From Irineochytrium annulatum (Eukaryota; Chytridiomycota; Chytridiomycetes; Chytridiales; Chytridiaceae): a stretch of 24,052 bases of DNA. Position 1 is the stretch's first letter; each line of letters opens with the position of its first letter. Shown here piece after piece: positions 8,354 through 18,997 of the stretch. The notes beneath the pieces are model-generated. The model searched no databases. It was not told the DNA's origin and saw only the letters and a program-made list of their open reading frames with translations. The translations under genes were made by a program, and so were the position numbers. The stretch covers positions 1 to 24,052 of the forward strand of contig JADGJL010000351.1 in assembly GCA_027600665.1 (NCBI GenBank). Reading direction: 5' to 3'.

Positions 8354-8775
8354 TCACGCAATCGGAATCCGGGCGAGCACCGCGGCGAACTGGAACGGTC
8401 CTACTTTTCCGGGCCCGGCGCGGAGGCGTCGTCGGCCCTCTGGCGCGGACCCGTGAGGAAGCAGAGTCAAAGCCGGGCTAGCGGGTCGGCGGTGAGTCTC
8501 AGCTTCTGCAGGACGACCCAGATTGCACTCTGGATGCTCCAAATACCATTTCTTCAACGGCTCCTTTCCAAAAACCTCGAGCTTCGTTTCGCAACCGGAC
8601 GAAGAGGCGTCGAGCTGCGGCTCGTCCCGGTCCCATCCAACGAATCCGGCGGATCAATCGACGTGAACAGCTCTTCGTTGACACTTTGGATTTCTGGGGT
8701 CGACACAGCCTGCCGCGAACGGATTTCAGGCGGAGACGGCGTCCGCGTGAACGATGCGTGTAAACGACTCCTCAT
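8354..8775 (-). CDS. Possible small two-exon gene, Ser/Pro-rich (weak)
   Basis: An ATG at 8775 begins a frame with several SP/TP sites (FTRTPSPPEIRSRQ, then STPEIQSVNEELFTSIDPPD) that stops after 73 codons. A 44-nt GT-AG intron inside that frame, from the GTTGCG after the TPLRP codons, would join it in phase to KWYLEHPECNLGRPAEAETH and on to a stop at 8354-8356. The intron size and the divergent spacing of 78 bp from the exportin-4 ATG fit the style of neighbouring genes. Against it, no family is recognised, the plus strand is also open here, and the C-terminal half is GC-rich low complexity. Confidence 0.3.
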
Positions 8776-8853
8776 GGACGCAAGGGTGCGGTCCAGCCAA
8801 CGACAGAATAAGAATGAATGAAACGAGGGCTTGTAATCGAAGGAAAGACGTCC

Positions 8854-11800
8854 ATGAGTGAGGAAACGCTTCAGCGCTTCGTCAGTGCGAGCTTGGGATT
8901 GCAGGTTTGTTAAGAGTCAACCTGCGAGCATTCATGTTGGCCAGAATGCACAAACTCGCGTAGCCGCCGACCGCTGGATCCAGGAGTTCGCGAACACGCC
9001 AAATTTGATCCCGACGTGTCGATATTTGCTCGGTGAGTGTCCAGCCCGTGTCCTAGCGCCTCTTACGTCGTGGCAAGATCATGTCGTCGATCCTATTGCC
9101 CAATTCCAGGCGTGCAATCTCGTGATCGTTGCTATCGCGCGAGAATACACTCTGCACACCACGAACTCGGTGGTGGATCTGATAAATTACTTGCTTCAAT
9201 ACCTTGTTCGGCAACAGCATATAACGTGGGTCTTGACGCTTTATACAGTATTAATGATGACAGTACTCAGAACTCGTTTGTTATCAAAAAGATTGCAAAT
9301 GTTTTTGCTGTTGTGACCAAACGCTCGTGGCTCGACTTGCCGCTATCGCAGCGCGATGCAATTCTGAGGCAGCTGGGCGACCTAAGACGTGGGGACATGT
9401 TTACGGTACCTAACGTGTATGTATGAGCGCTGACGGCGTAGAAACATGTTGCCTTGTTCGTCTTCCTTGAGCTCGTGGATGAGTTCTCGTTAGATGCATC
9501 CCCTATTGGACTGCCGTGGAATTTTCACTACGAATGCTCCCGGATTTTTGAGGTAATCCTTAGCCCATTTAAGTCGACGTTGACCTTACAGGACTCGGTG
9601 TTGCAATGGCTCTTCCAAATGACTTTGCAATCGCTCACGGAATGTATCTCGGAATCGACTGGGCTTGAACTTAGGTATCAACTCGGGTACATCTCTGCTT
9701 GCATCGACCTTGCATACAGAATATTGACGTGGAGCTTCGCTTCTGGTAACCATGTACCTCGCTTTCCTTTGCTAAACATTGCAGATGCGCACACCGTTTC
9801 CGGATCTTTTGAAAATCGCGATAGAGATGAAAATAACCATTTTCCGGCGGCGTGGGCTAAGGTTCTCATCCGGCCCGATGTGTTAGACTTGTTCTTCCGA
9901 GTCCATTATATCCTTTTGGAGGAGGATAACTTGTCATCCGAAAAGCCGTCACAATGCTTGCTGCAACTTGCCGCTGTTAATGGACCCATCTTTGAATCCA
10001 TGGACGCCAAGAGAGGATACGTACAGCATCTTCTGAAGTTAGTTTGCGTTGTTATTACAAAGTAGGTCAGAACCAGTTGCTGCAAGCTAAAATCCGTTAG
10101 CTTTGTCTCCACGATTTCTTTTGATGAAACAAATACGGCGAAGGAGAATGAGCTTGCGACCATATCGGAGATTATACGAACCATACTGAGCTCCCATAAG
10201 CTTGACGTTATTGGTTCACTTCCTGATCTCTATCCGTTTCTGGAGCAGGTGACTACACTTGATAATATCTCTTCTCACATTGCAGGTGCGAGGCCTGACG
10301 GTAGCTTGCATTCGCAATATGCGGCCGGATGACGGGTTGTCCGGTACTTACACGGTCGATGCAGTGGAGAAGCTGCTTGAAGCCTGGTCTTCATTAGGTG
10401 GGAAGGCAGCAGGGTGAGGCTTTTTATAATGATTCTCCAGTACTTCAGACCGAATCGCTTGAATCTGCTAGAGACCTATCATTTGATCGTCGAGAGCTCA
10501 ACAGCGTTTTGAATTCCGCAGGCCCCCAGATCTTCCAGGCGTACGTGGAAATACGATTGTCTCTTGCAGAAGCAGAAATTTCGCTGGATGAAGATGATAT
10601 CAGAGACGGCGAATTAAAAGATCAAAAGCTGTATGAGGACCAGCTGATATATATGGGGATCCTTGGTCGACTCGACCCAGCTGCGACCTTGTCCATGTTG
10701 CATTCCTGTCTTTCAGATCGATTCGAGCGCTTGAAGGAGATGTTTCACCGGGACCCACACGCGGAAATGGCAGCGGACGAAGGTTCGCCATTTTTGAGGA
10801 TGCTGGTTTACACTCAGATTAGCTTGCCGAGTGCAGTTGATACATGAACATCTTCACTGGCTCGTGTTGATTGCGGCACACGTCTTGGCTGATTCAGGCG
10901 ACGGCGAGGTGCCGGTTGTGCCGACGTCATTGATGAACCTATCGGTAATGCCCTTGGATTAGTCACCGATGTTAAGGATATAATAGCTAGCGTCCGGCGA
11001 CGGACACGATCTTGTTGTTTTACTCCCCACCTTGATACTAAGCATCTTCTCTGCCGTTACGGTCGACCCGGGCAATCAATCGCTTGTATGTCATTCGAAA
11101 CATTATTTCGCTAACCTCGGAAAGTTCGATTTATGCAGTCCCCTGCTTTCGGAGACGTTGATATCCTTTATCGAGCGGTGGTCTAAAACATATTTACTTA
11201 TCCGGGAGACTGATTACAAGACCGTCAGGTTCTTTTTGTTTTCATAACTTAAACTCGACTTAGATTGCTGTTGCAGTCCGTCCTTGATAAGGGCGTTTTC
11301 GTTAACGGGGAATGGCAAAGCGTCGTTAGAATTTATTCTGGATATGCTGTACAAAAGCTTCATCATGTGGGATTCTAATGGCGATGTTCTTGAGGCGATT
11401 ATTGACGTTCTGAACGTTGTTTCGGCTCGGACCGTTGAGGGTTGCCGCGTGGTGGAGTCAGGTTAAACACCGAGAAAGAAAAAAGCACGCTAAACGACTG
11501 CGTTTAGCCCGCTTCCAGGATCTGGTGACTTACTTCCTGAAGGAGATTAACAGGCTTCCAGCAGTGACGCATAGGTTGGTGCAATGGATCGATGGTGCTC
11601 TGACCAACACAGTCATATGATACAATCGGTTGTGAATCTCGTATTCAAGTCGGGCAATCAAGATATCCAGGGAAGATACCTGCAAAGGTTAGTCATGGCA
11701 ATTGAGGTGAGGTGGCCTGGAAGATGTCGACATCTCATTATAAGTAGAACCGCTTGCGCGAGCCACTGCAGAGCCCTGAGTTCGCCCGGGTTTTTCAAAG

Positions 11801-13087
11801 TGAGGAGATGGTATCGCGGATAATAAACGCTTTGGAGGTGACTGTCAACACCGGTTCCGACGGCTGACAACTTCAGATGTTCGAAGGTCTTGCGCTCGCC
11901 TGTGACGCTAGTAATGCGGGAGACATTTTCGTTTTTATAAGCAAATTTTTCGACACGTTTGCGGAGCTCTTTAAAATTTACAAACAGTCGTCGGAGGTGG
12001 CGTGCTACATTTTGAGACTGTACGCAGCTATTACGAAGGTACATTGGATTGTATGCTAGCCCTTGACACAACCTTTTTCCGTCAAAGAAGACGGAAGAGC
12101 ATCTGTCACCACAAAGTCGCCTGCAGTTCTTCACATCGTTATCGAGAATTTTGGAGTTGTACTCAAAATACAACACTGGGAAACGACAAAGCAGCGAGGG
12201 CGAGGATGACTTCAAGGAGTCCGTCAGTTTAGTAATTGAGCTCGTGTTAACTCTCTGCCAATCCGACACAACCGGTAACAATAAACCGTAAAGTTTCGCT
12301 TAACCAGCTCCAGACGAGTCCGTTGCGACAATGGTTTTCTACGGCGTCAACTTCGTCATTCCTTTAATGTCCATGGATTTATTAAAGGTAGGTTGTAATT
12401 TTCTTGATTTAGCTAATCCACACTTCAGATTCCTAAATTATGCATTGGATACATGCAATTGATTTTGGTTTTGCTCGAAAGATATCCGGAAAGGGCCATG
12501 ACGCTCCCAGATACCCCTTTGAAAAATATTTTTGACGCAATTATGTTTGGATGCGGTGAGCCCATCCACAGCATTCAAACGGACGCATACGGCGCCATTA
12601 TCTTCTTGTCCCGCTTTTATTTCCGACGGCGTTTGAGTTTTGGTAAATTCTGGTCTGTGGTACAGCATTAACCTCCCATTCGCAGACCCAGCCCGGATGG
12701 ACTTTATAACTCGTGAGCTGGACCTCATGCTGGCCAACATATTGGAGTCGATGCTGTTTCATGAGTTTGACTTCAACACGGTGGATAGCGTCGGGGAGGC
12801 TCTTTTCATGTTGACCATTTCTCGACCGGTAGGCGTCAGTCGACGGGACGCCTCTAAATCGCGTTTAGGACACCTATTTTTCTCTCGTGAATCAGATGCT
12901 ATCGCAGCAGGACGCGGTTTGCCGCGGCCGCCTGGAATCGGCCTTCACCCATCTCAACAGCTCTATTCAAGTTACGGCAACGGCGGGAAGTGATGCGGCG
13001 GCGATGGACCACCGCGCGTTTATGACGTTTAAAGAAAAGCTAGTTCGCTTTTTAATGGACGTTCGGGGATTTTTGCGAAAGCGGTGA
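8854..13087 (+). CDS. Exportin-4 (importin-beta family nuclear export receptor)
   Basis: Exportin-4 is a HEAT-repeat, RanGTP-dependent receptor that in animals exports eIF5A and Smad3. Splicing 23 exons gives about 1092 aa, close to the family's ~1150. Exons: 8854-8904, 8945-9032, 9078-9225, 9264-9405, 9442-9552, 9592-9745, 9785-10037, 10101-10248, 10286-10397, 10441-10782, 10832-10944, 10987-11085, 11125-11228, 11277-11461, 11508-11574, 11613-11706, 11748-11837, 11877-12038, 12088-12274, 12308-12387, 12429-12642, 12686-12828, 12896-13087. Family-matching blocks include IGLPWNFHYECSRIFE, DLFFRVHYILLEEDN, QCLLQLAAVNGPIF, MGILGRLDPAATL, FIERWSKTYLL, VFYGVNFVIPLMSMDLLK and a closing EKLVRFLMDVRGFL. 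The intron before LIHEHLHWLVLIAAH is ambiguous (10783-10831 or 10806-10836). No intact single frame exists, but all frame changes are explained by introns, so it looks functional. Confidence 0.92.
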
Positions 13088-13454
13088 AGAGAGGGACAAA
13101 CACAGTTATCATTAGCTGCATCAATAGAAGTATTTGCTGATAAACCTTCGCATTCATATGACTAGCCGGCGCCGCCAGGGCTTTCTTCGACCTGACAATG
13201 CGTTTCTGCGGCCTAAGGCAATTTCGATGTTGGAGCAACGCAAGTGTTTTATCAACAGGTGTACGCAAAAGGGACGGTGCTGTGATGTGCGGCCAGTGAG
13301 GTGCTTGAATAACGCAATTAATGCTTGCCGTGCAGCCCTAGCTCATCATGCCGGGGAAACCGGCAGCGGGACTAAATTACTCGAAAGCGTCGGGAGTAGA
13401 CCGCTCCTGTAAAACGCTTAGAGCCAGAACCAATAAACACTTCACGCACCTTCA
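13088..13454. other. Convergent intergenic gap between exportin-4 and the MARCH5-like gene
   Basis: About 367 nt between two stop codons, so it should carry both 3' UTRs. An AATAAA at 13432-13437 on the plus strand may end the exportin-4 transcript. A small hairpin, TGCCGG-GGAAA-CCGGCA, lies near 13350-13366. No coding sequence recognised. Confidence 0.45.
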
Positions 13455-14583
13455 CTACTTTGGTTCCTCGTAATTCCGGATCCTTCTGGCCACCCTGCTC
13501 ACTTGTTTCCTGTAACGATAGTATGCCTTTGCAACATCTTTTGCATAGATGAACAAAAATCCTCCCACGACATTCCGGTGGAAGACGTCTGGGATTCGAG
13601 TCCGGACGAATGGGAAGAGACCCAGGATCGAGCCCATAAATGACGATATAACTGGCAAAAAGAGCGACCCCATTATCATCCGCTGGCTATCCCTCGGCCG
13701 CGTAAGCGAGTAGTCCATAGCGTCATCTAGGTCCGCGTTCCCAGCCTGCTCGAGTTGGGCATTTGTTGTCAACGGCGGAGACTCCAGCCGACGCACCATG
13801 CCTCGATACGCACTCCAGCCCCAATTGTAAGCCATCCGAATCCAGGGCAGTAAGCAGAGCGTGAGCGCTGGTGATGGGGGGATCGTCAACCTGATTTGCT
13901 CATTTCCCAGCACGACAAACGGCATAAGGGGAAGGAGCGCCCCAGCCTGGCGCACCCGCGATGATATCAAGGCAACCGGTATCATGGGCAAGCCGACGTA
14001 TGTCCGCCAGCCCCAATTCTCGCTAAGAATCCGCTCTCCTTCGGCCGGCCCACACATCGCCACCAGCGCGTAAGCTAACAAAATTAATTCGCTTCACTAG
14101 TGTGGTTCACATACCTCCGTACGTTGTAGCTACTATATAGAGAGCGGTGGAAACACCTCCGAGAGCAAGATACGGAACCACCACAGATTGGATAGACTGC
14201 TGATGTTTAGTACATGGCGACGTTACTTCGCCCCCACCTTGTCAACAAACGTGAACACCTGGAGAATGTAGTCGGGTCGCCTGTCCACAGTTAAAAACCC
14301 TTAGCTTCTTTGTCAACTTACTCGTCAATGCGATACGGGTATGCGCACGCGGGGCATTTGACCTCAGTGGTTAAAGGTCCTTGCTTCTCAGCCACCCATC
14401 TCAACAGGCATGACTCGTGCACATGCTTTAAACTGTTTCGGCACTGCAAAAATTCTGATTTAATCCCTGCAAAGTATAAGGAAAATCAGGAAGAAATGAT
14501 GAAAATACCTTGCAGGGACTTATCCATGTTCTGTCATCGCTTTCAAAGCATATCCAACATCTTCGCTCGTCTTGTGCCGCCAT
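13455..14583 (-). CDS. MARCH5/MITOL-like membrane RING-CH E3 ubiquitin ligase
   Basis: MARCH5 proteins are multi-span ligases of the mitochondrial outer membrane (and peroxisome/ER) that ubiquitinate dynamics and quality-control substrates. Five exons (14583-14509, 14443-14322, 14280-14238, 14199-14115, 14074-13455) give 314 aa. The RING-CH has all eight C4HC3 ligands: C9, C12, C24, C26, H34, C37, C55 and C58, in CWICF, SPCKCRNSLKHVHESCLLRW and CPACAYPY. Hydrophobic segments follow (VVVPYLALGGVSTALYIVAT, YVGLPMIPVALI, and two more). The C-terminus VVGGFLFIYAKDVAKAYYRY...RRIRNYEEPK resembles the MARCH5 end. Introns are 65, 41, 38 and 40 nt; the third has a TACTAAAC branch site. The start lies 53 bp from the divergent sirtuin ATG. 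Confidence 0.92.
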
Positions 14584-14636
14584 AGTGGATAACACGTCTT
14601 TTCACCACCTCTGTTTAGCCGGCCACGTTGGCAACA
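14584..14636. promoter_or_regulatory. 53-bp bidirectional promoter between MARCH5-like gene and sirtuin
   Basis: Only 53 bp lie between the two divergent start codons (14583 minus, 14637 plus). Both starts are well fixed by conserved N-terminal sequence, so core promoters must overlap or lie inside the opposite gene. No TATA box is visible. Confidence 0.55.
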
Positions 14637-15846
14637 ATGAGCTCATCAGCTGGGCAAACACGTGCGGACGCCCCGACGGACGACGATGTCGCGGAGAAGC
14701 AGGCGAGCGCCCGAATTCTGGAGAACAATACCATCGAAGCATTCGCCAAGTACGTCAAGGAGAACAACTGCAAGAAGATAGTGGTCATGACGGGGGCTGG
14801 TATCTCCACAGCGGCCGGGATCCCCGATTTCCGCTCCCCTGGAACCGGCCTTTATGATAATCTCGCAAAATACGACCTTCCGTTTCCCGAGGCTGTTTTC
14901 GACATCGCTTACTTCCGGTAAGAAAATGTCGTCATTGTTTCCTTCTGAACGCGGTTATATTAGAGTTCGTCCCGAGCCCTTCTACGCTCTTGCGAAGGAA
15001 TTGTATCCCGGGACGTTCAAGCCGACAATATGCCATTATCTTATAAAACTGCTTAGCGAGAAGGAGGTGTTGCTTCGGAACTACACTCAAAATATAGACA
15101 CGCTCGAGCGAGTGGCTGGAATACCAGAGAACTTTCTCGTGGAAGCGCATGGCTCGTTTGCTGAGGCCACTTGCGTCGGCAAGCTTGTCATCGACGAGTT
15201 GGACTCCGTGGAGGAAGAAAGCCTACCTGCAAATCTGGTTACAAAGCCTCAGCGCTCTGTCCTCATGCAGCCCGCTTGCGGCTATAAGTACTCGAAGGAA
15301 TGGGTGAAAGAGAGGATCATGGCTGGCAAGCTGCCGGAGTGCACCCGCTGTCAGGGGCTCGTGAAGCCCAATATCACCTTTTTTGGCGAGGGACTGCCAA
15401 GCCGGTTCCATTCCCTCATCGCGCCGGACTTCAGTACTGCGCAGGCCTTGATCGTTATCGGGACGTCGCTGACCGTCAATCCGTTTGCGTCTTTAATCTA
15501 CAAAGTGCCAGAATCCGTACCACGACTGCTGATTAATCGAGATAAAGTCGGAGAGGGTGGCATGCTTGGCTTCAACTTCAGCGACACGGAGGGGACGGGA
15601 AGAGATGCGGTGTACCTCGGCGATTGTGACACCGGTTGCGAGAGATTGGCGGAGTTGTTGGGTTGGAAGGACGAGCTGAAGAAAATGCATGATGAAGGGA
15701 ACGCGAAGGTCCAGGCTGAGATGGAGAAGAAAGTTGTGATCGGTGCACATGAGGAGGGGCCATCTTCCCCCGTCGGAATAACTCCTATAGATGCAATGCT
15801 GGGAGATGCCTTTAAGGATCTGACGCTAGAAGGAGATATTATTTAG
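14637..15846 (+). CDS. Class I sirtuin (SIRT2/Hst2-like NAD-dependent deacetylase)
   Basis: It removes acetyl groups from lysines of histones, tubulin or other proteins using NAD. Exon 14637-14917, a 46-nt intron, then 14964-15846 give 387 aa, or 355 aa if a second, 96-nt intron (15175-15270) is real. Motifs: GAGIS (53-57) and GIPDFRSPGTGLYDNL for NAD, TQNIDTLE, AHGSF with the catalytic His, a zinc pair CTRC, and VKPNITFFGEGLP followed by GTSLTVNPF and LINRD. The other zinc pair is odd: read through, the two Cys are 34 residues apart; spliced at GT 15175 and AG 15270 they become ATCPACGYKYS, the normal CX2C. The start ATG is chosen because the upstream in-frame codon is TTG. Convergent with UBA4, with a 45-nt gap. 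Confidence 0.95.
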
Positions 15847-15891
15847 ACGTAGGCAAAAATGATTGCAATACTATGCACGTGCAGCTCGTAT

Positions 15892-17505
15892 TCAAATTTT
15901 TGGAAACGATTTGTCAATTTCGTCAGCCCATCTATTCAGGCCGCCCGTCATATCCCATACGGCTTTAATTCCTTTGTCTTTTAGCAATCGCGTAGCAAGC
16001 TGGCTGTCGTTTCCTAAGCGACAAACAACGTACACTGTGGAGGTTATTTAGCGTAAAAAGTGATAGTGGCGTTACCAGGAGTTTCTACGCCGTTGCTAGA
16101 TATTGCCATTTTTCTAATCTCATCGACTCGGTCAGGTAAGTGTTTCCAGGGAATATTAATGGATCCGTTCAGAGACGCAATGTTGAACTGGTTGGTATCT
16201 CTTACATCCAAAAGGACATGAGGAGTTCCTTCCAAACGAATTTCAGATAATATCTACTCCGGCGCGTTAGTTCCTGCATATAACCGGTTATACCTTGCAG
16301 GAGACGCGCTCATTTTCAGACAAGACATGCCGCGTTACTGCCTGTAGGGAGAATTGGAGATAAGACGCCAATGTTGACGGGGACCCACCTTATCCGTAGC
16401 AGAAGATCCGCAAAATTGAACATAGTCGATCAATTTTAATAATGTAGGCGTATCCCCGCACGCTGGGCAGTCCCGCCGACGGCCCCTTAGCCTCACCGTG
16501 CGAAACGAGCCTGTTAACGCGTCGAAGAGCAGCATCTTCTGGGAGTAGGACGCTAACCATTTCAGCATAGACAATAAGGTGCAGATACCCACCTTCAAGC
16601 CCAGCGGCAATTTTAATCACCTCCAAAGCCTGCAGCGTCCCGATAACCCCAGTAACTTAAGAACTCCGTTAATGCCAAATTAACGACGACGAACTCTTAC
16701 CGGCTCCCAGAACTCCTCCATCACTGCAATTCATTACCGTCTCCGGCGGTGGTGGGTCAGGGAAAACGCAGCGGTAGCATGGCCCTCCGCGATAGTTATA
16801 GATGGTCAGCTGGGAGCTTTTAGCTGTGCGAACTCCAGCATGAAGGCTACCTGACCCTCCATGCGTAAAGCACTTCCCGACACCAGCGGCTTCTTCAGTA
16901 GCACGCACGCGTCACTTAGCAAATAACGCGTCGCGACGTTATCCGTCGCGTCAACTATCACGTCGTAGCTGTAATGTGTTAGTCAGCTCGTTGAATTACG
17001 GCCGACCTTACTTGTTGAGCACCGCTAACGCGTTCGAGCTGTCCAAAACCGTATCATGCACCACGCATTCGCATGTAGAATTCAACCTAAATATTTTGCT
17101 AAAGCTCCAGCTCAACAAACGCGTCGCAAACCGATGTATCGCTTCTTTGGCCGAAAGCGCCTTAGAGACACCCACGGAGCTTTCGCTGTGTATAACCTGC
17201 CGCTGAAGGTTGCTGACTTCAACGACATCGTAGTCCAACGCGCCGATGCGACCTTTATCCGATAAGTTGTAAGAAACACGCGCCTGTTACTCGCTACCAA
17301 TTCCTGCCCCCGCCAGATATAGACACACTGGCGATCCCAAACCTCCCAACCCGACAACGAGCACGCCAGTTGACAGAAGAGCTGCTTGGCCTGAGAGATA
17401 TGTTTAGCCTCAGAGGCAGCGTCGTGATTAGCTACCGGCAGTCGCGATCTCAGGCAGCAGCAGCTGGCGGCTGAAGCGCTCCACTTGCTCTTTCGGCAAA
17501 GTCAT
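15892..17505 (-). CDS. UBA4/MOCS3: E1-like adenylyltransferase with C-terminal rhodanese domain
   Basis: Uba4 activates the ubiquitin-like Urm1 by adenylation and thiocarboxylation, supplying sulfur for tRNA wobble thiolation and urmylation; animal MOCS3 also serves molybdopterin synthase. Eleven exons (17505-17436, 17390-17298, 17252-17132, 17086-17012, 16968-16851, 16809-16701, 16655-16573, 16538-16389, 16341-16294, 16253-16076, 16034-15892) give 395 aa. Motifs in order: [11 protein letters not shown], nucleotide loop GLGGLGSP (37-44), [50 protein letters not shown] with the E1-like Cys, [10 protein letters not shown] completing the zinc site, FCGSSATDK, then rhodanese HVLLDVRD and active loop [10 protein letters not shown], ending [15 protein letters not shown]. 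Both catalytic Cys are kept. Introns are 34-47 nt; the 34-nt one (16539-16572) is the least certain. Its ATG is 48 nt after the upstream syntaxin stop. Confidence 0.94.
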
Positions 17506-17553
17506 GAGGTTGAGAAAAACAGATTACATTTACTGCAGCATCTGTACTATTTA

Positions 17554-18959
17554 TCACCCGCTGTACCAATCTAGAAATAGCAGGATCCCTGATGCAACTA
17601 AGAAGAACACCACCAGCCACGTTCTTGCCTCCCCGAACGTCTTGTAGGCTCTTTTCAAATATACGTTCGCCGAAGTTATATCCCCGGTCGCCTTCACGGC
17701 ATCCTCATGCAACTGTTCGATAGCCTTTTCCTGAACCTGCAAATGATACGCCAGCTGCTCTTGTAGCGCCGAAATGTCCTGTATGGACTGCGTCGCATTC
17801 CTAATAACGATGAGACTTCTCCATTCAAACGCGCCTATTTACCTGACTTGATCCAGCCCACTCTCAAAGCCAGCCAGCAGCAATTCATTCTCATTCTCGA
17901 GCAGCAACTGTTCTTCCGTCGTCAAGTGATGGACATTGTCGGCCTCGTCGTCGGATTCATATGTGTTGTTTCCGGGCGGCTGACTGCCCACTATATCCTG
18001 ATCAATTTCATCGTCCCAGCCATCCAACTCGGCATCGCTCCCAATGCCTAAGTCGCCCATTTTCAGCCCCCTCGACTTTAAGCCAGCGGCCACTACCCCT
18101 GCCGCCGCCATGCCGAACTTCCCTGCCGCAGCCATGCCGTATTTAGCGATGAGGCCCGCGCTCTTCCCAAGAGGGCTGTCCGTAATCGAAGCGAGATGGG
18201 GCAGCTCGGCAACCGACTTCCGTTCGTTTCGTGAGAGCTGTAACTCCGCCTGCTTCTTCAAATCCTTTGACAATCGCAAGTACTCGGGTTGCCGCCGTAA
18301 GGACACAGCTATCCGTCTCTCCTGCATCTCCTTGAAGTACTTCGACACCCTCACGAGCCGCCGCTGAAGGAACCACACGACGCTCCTCCGATGCTCCGAA
18401 AGAATCCTCACGTGATTCTGCGCCTCCCCGTTGGACCGCATCCACAAGAAAGACGTCTTCTCCGGCTCTGGCGCGGCGGCCGCGGCCCCGTTCATGGTTT
18501 CCAAACGCTTCATGAAACGCTCCAACAGCTTCCGCGACATCACGTCGATGTAATCACGCTCGCCGTCGGACAGGGAGCGCACCATCGACAGATCGATTGT
18601 CAGGAACGAGTCCAGCTCGCCCCCACCCAGCTCGCTCGGCGCGAGTGACGTCCCCATGATGCCCCCCCGGTGCCGATGGGCCCCCTCGTACAGCGGGCGG
18701 ACGCGATGCAGGAAACGCTCGAGCTGATCCGTTTGCGCTATCTACAGGTGAACGAGTTAGAACGGACGATCTTCCAGCAGGGCATGCACACGATGTGGTA
18801 GGCCTCATTCATGAACGGGTCCGATACATCGTCGCGCCGCCGCGGCTTGCGAAGGATCGGGGGCACCTCAGGCCCATTACGTGAGGCCGGATCGCCAACA
18901 CTCCCTGGTCTCTTCAGCTTCGCTTCGATGGCGGAGTGAAAAGCGTTTGTGCGGTCCAT
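17554..18959 (-). CDS. Syntaxin-18/Ufe1-like Qa-SNARE of the ER
   Basis: Ufe1/STX18 drives fusion of Golgi-derived COPI vesicles with the ER, together with Sec20, Use1 and Sec22. Three exons (18959-18792, 18741-17843, 17800-17554) give 437 aa. The N-terminal helical domain includes LERFLHRVRPLYEGA and DGERDYIDVMSRKLLERFM. A variable Ala/Gly-rich and acidic linker precedes TTEEQLLLENENELLL. The SNARE helix reads DQVRNATQSIQDISALQEQL and continues through EKAIEQLHEDAVKATGDI (about 345-405). It ends in a single C-terminal transmembrane anchor WLVVFFLVASGILLFLDWYSG, very close to the STX18 ending. The second intron (42 nt, 17801-17842) was placed so the SNARE spacing matches the family; a shorter 27-nt reading was rejected. 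First intron 50 nt with a CTAAC branch site. Confidence 0.9.
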
Positions 18960-18997
18960 TTCACATTGGCTTGAACTCAGATATCTGCTTCAACCCA
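18960..18997. promoter_or_regulatory. 38-bp bidirectional promoter between STX18/Ufe1 and PDCD5
   Basis: The two divergent start codons (18959 minus, 18998 plus) are 38 bp apart, leaving space for little more than two 5' UTRs. The PDCD5 ATG is fixed by the family start MEDEELAALRQRRL; the syntaxin ATG is the first Met of its open exon. Shared or mutually overlapping promoters follow. Confidence 0.55.

Noticed and set aside
11658..12281. 207-codon minus-strand open frame opposite exportin-4
   Set aside because: It runs across several exon/intron boundaries of a well-supported gene on the other strand and shows no family motif, so it is a shadow frame.
8854..13087. Exportin-4 as a pseudogene because its homology jumps among all three frames
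   Set aside because: Every jump is explained by a 33-67 nt GT-AG intron that restores residue spacing. The spliced length (3279 nt) is a multiple of three with one terminal stop.
15841..15892. Overlapping convergent stop codons of sirtuin and UBA4
   Set aside because: A first reading extended UBA4 to 15843. Careful framing after the rhodanese tail DEIDKSF gives TGA at 15892-15894, leaving a 45-nt gap.
17801..17842. 27-nt intron in the syntaxin gene (acceptor at the earlier AG)
   Set aside because: It would be below any other intron here and adds five residues to the SNARE heptads. The 42-nt version matches family spacing.
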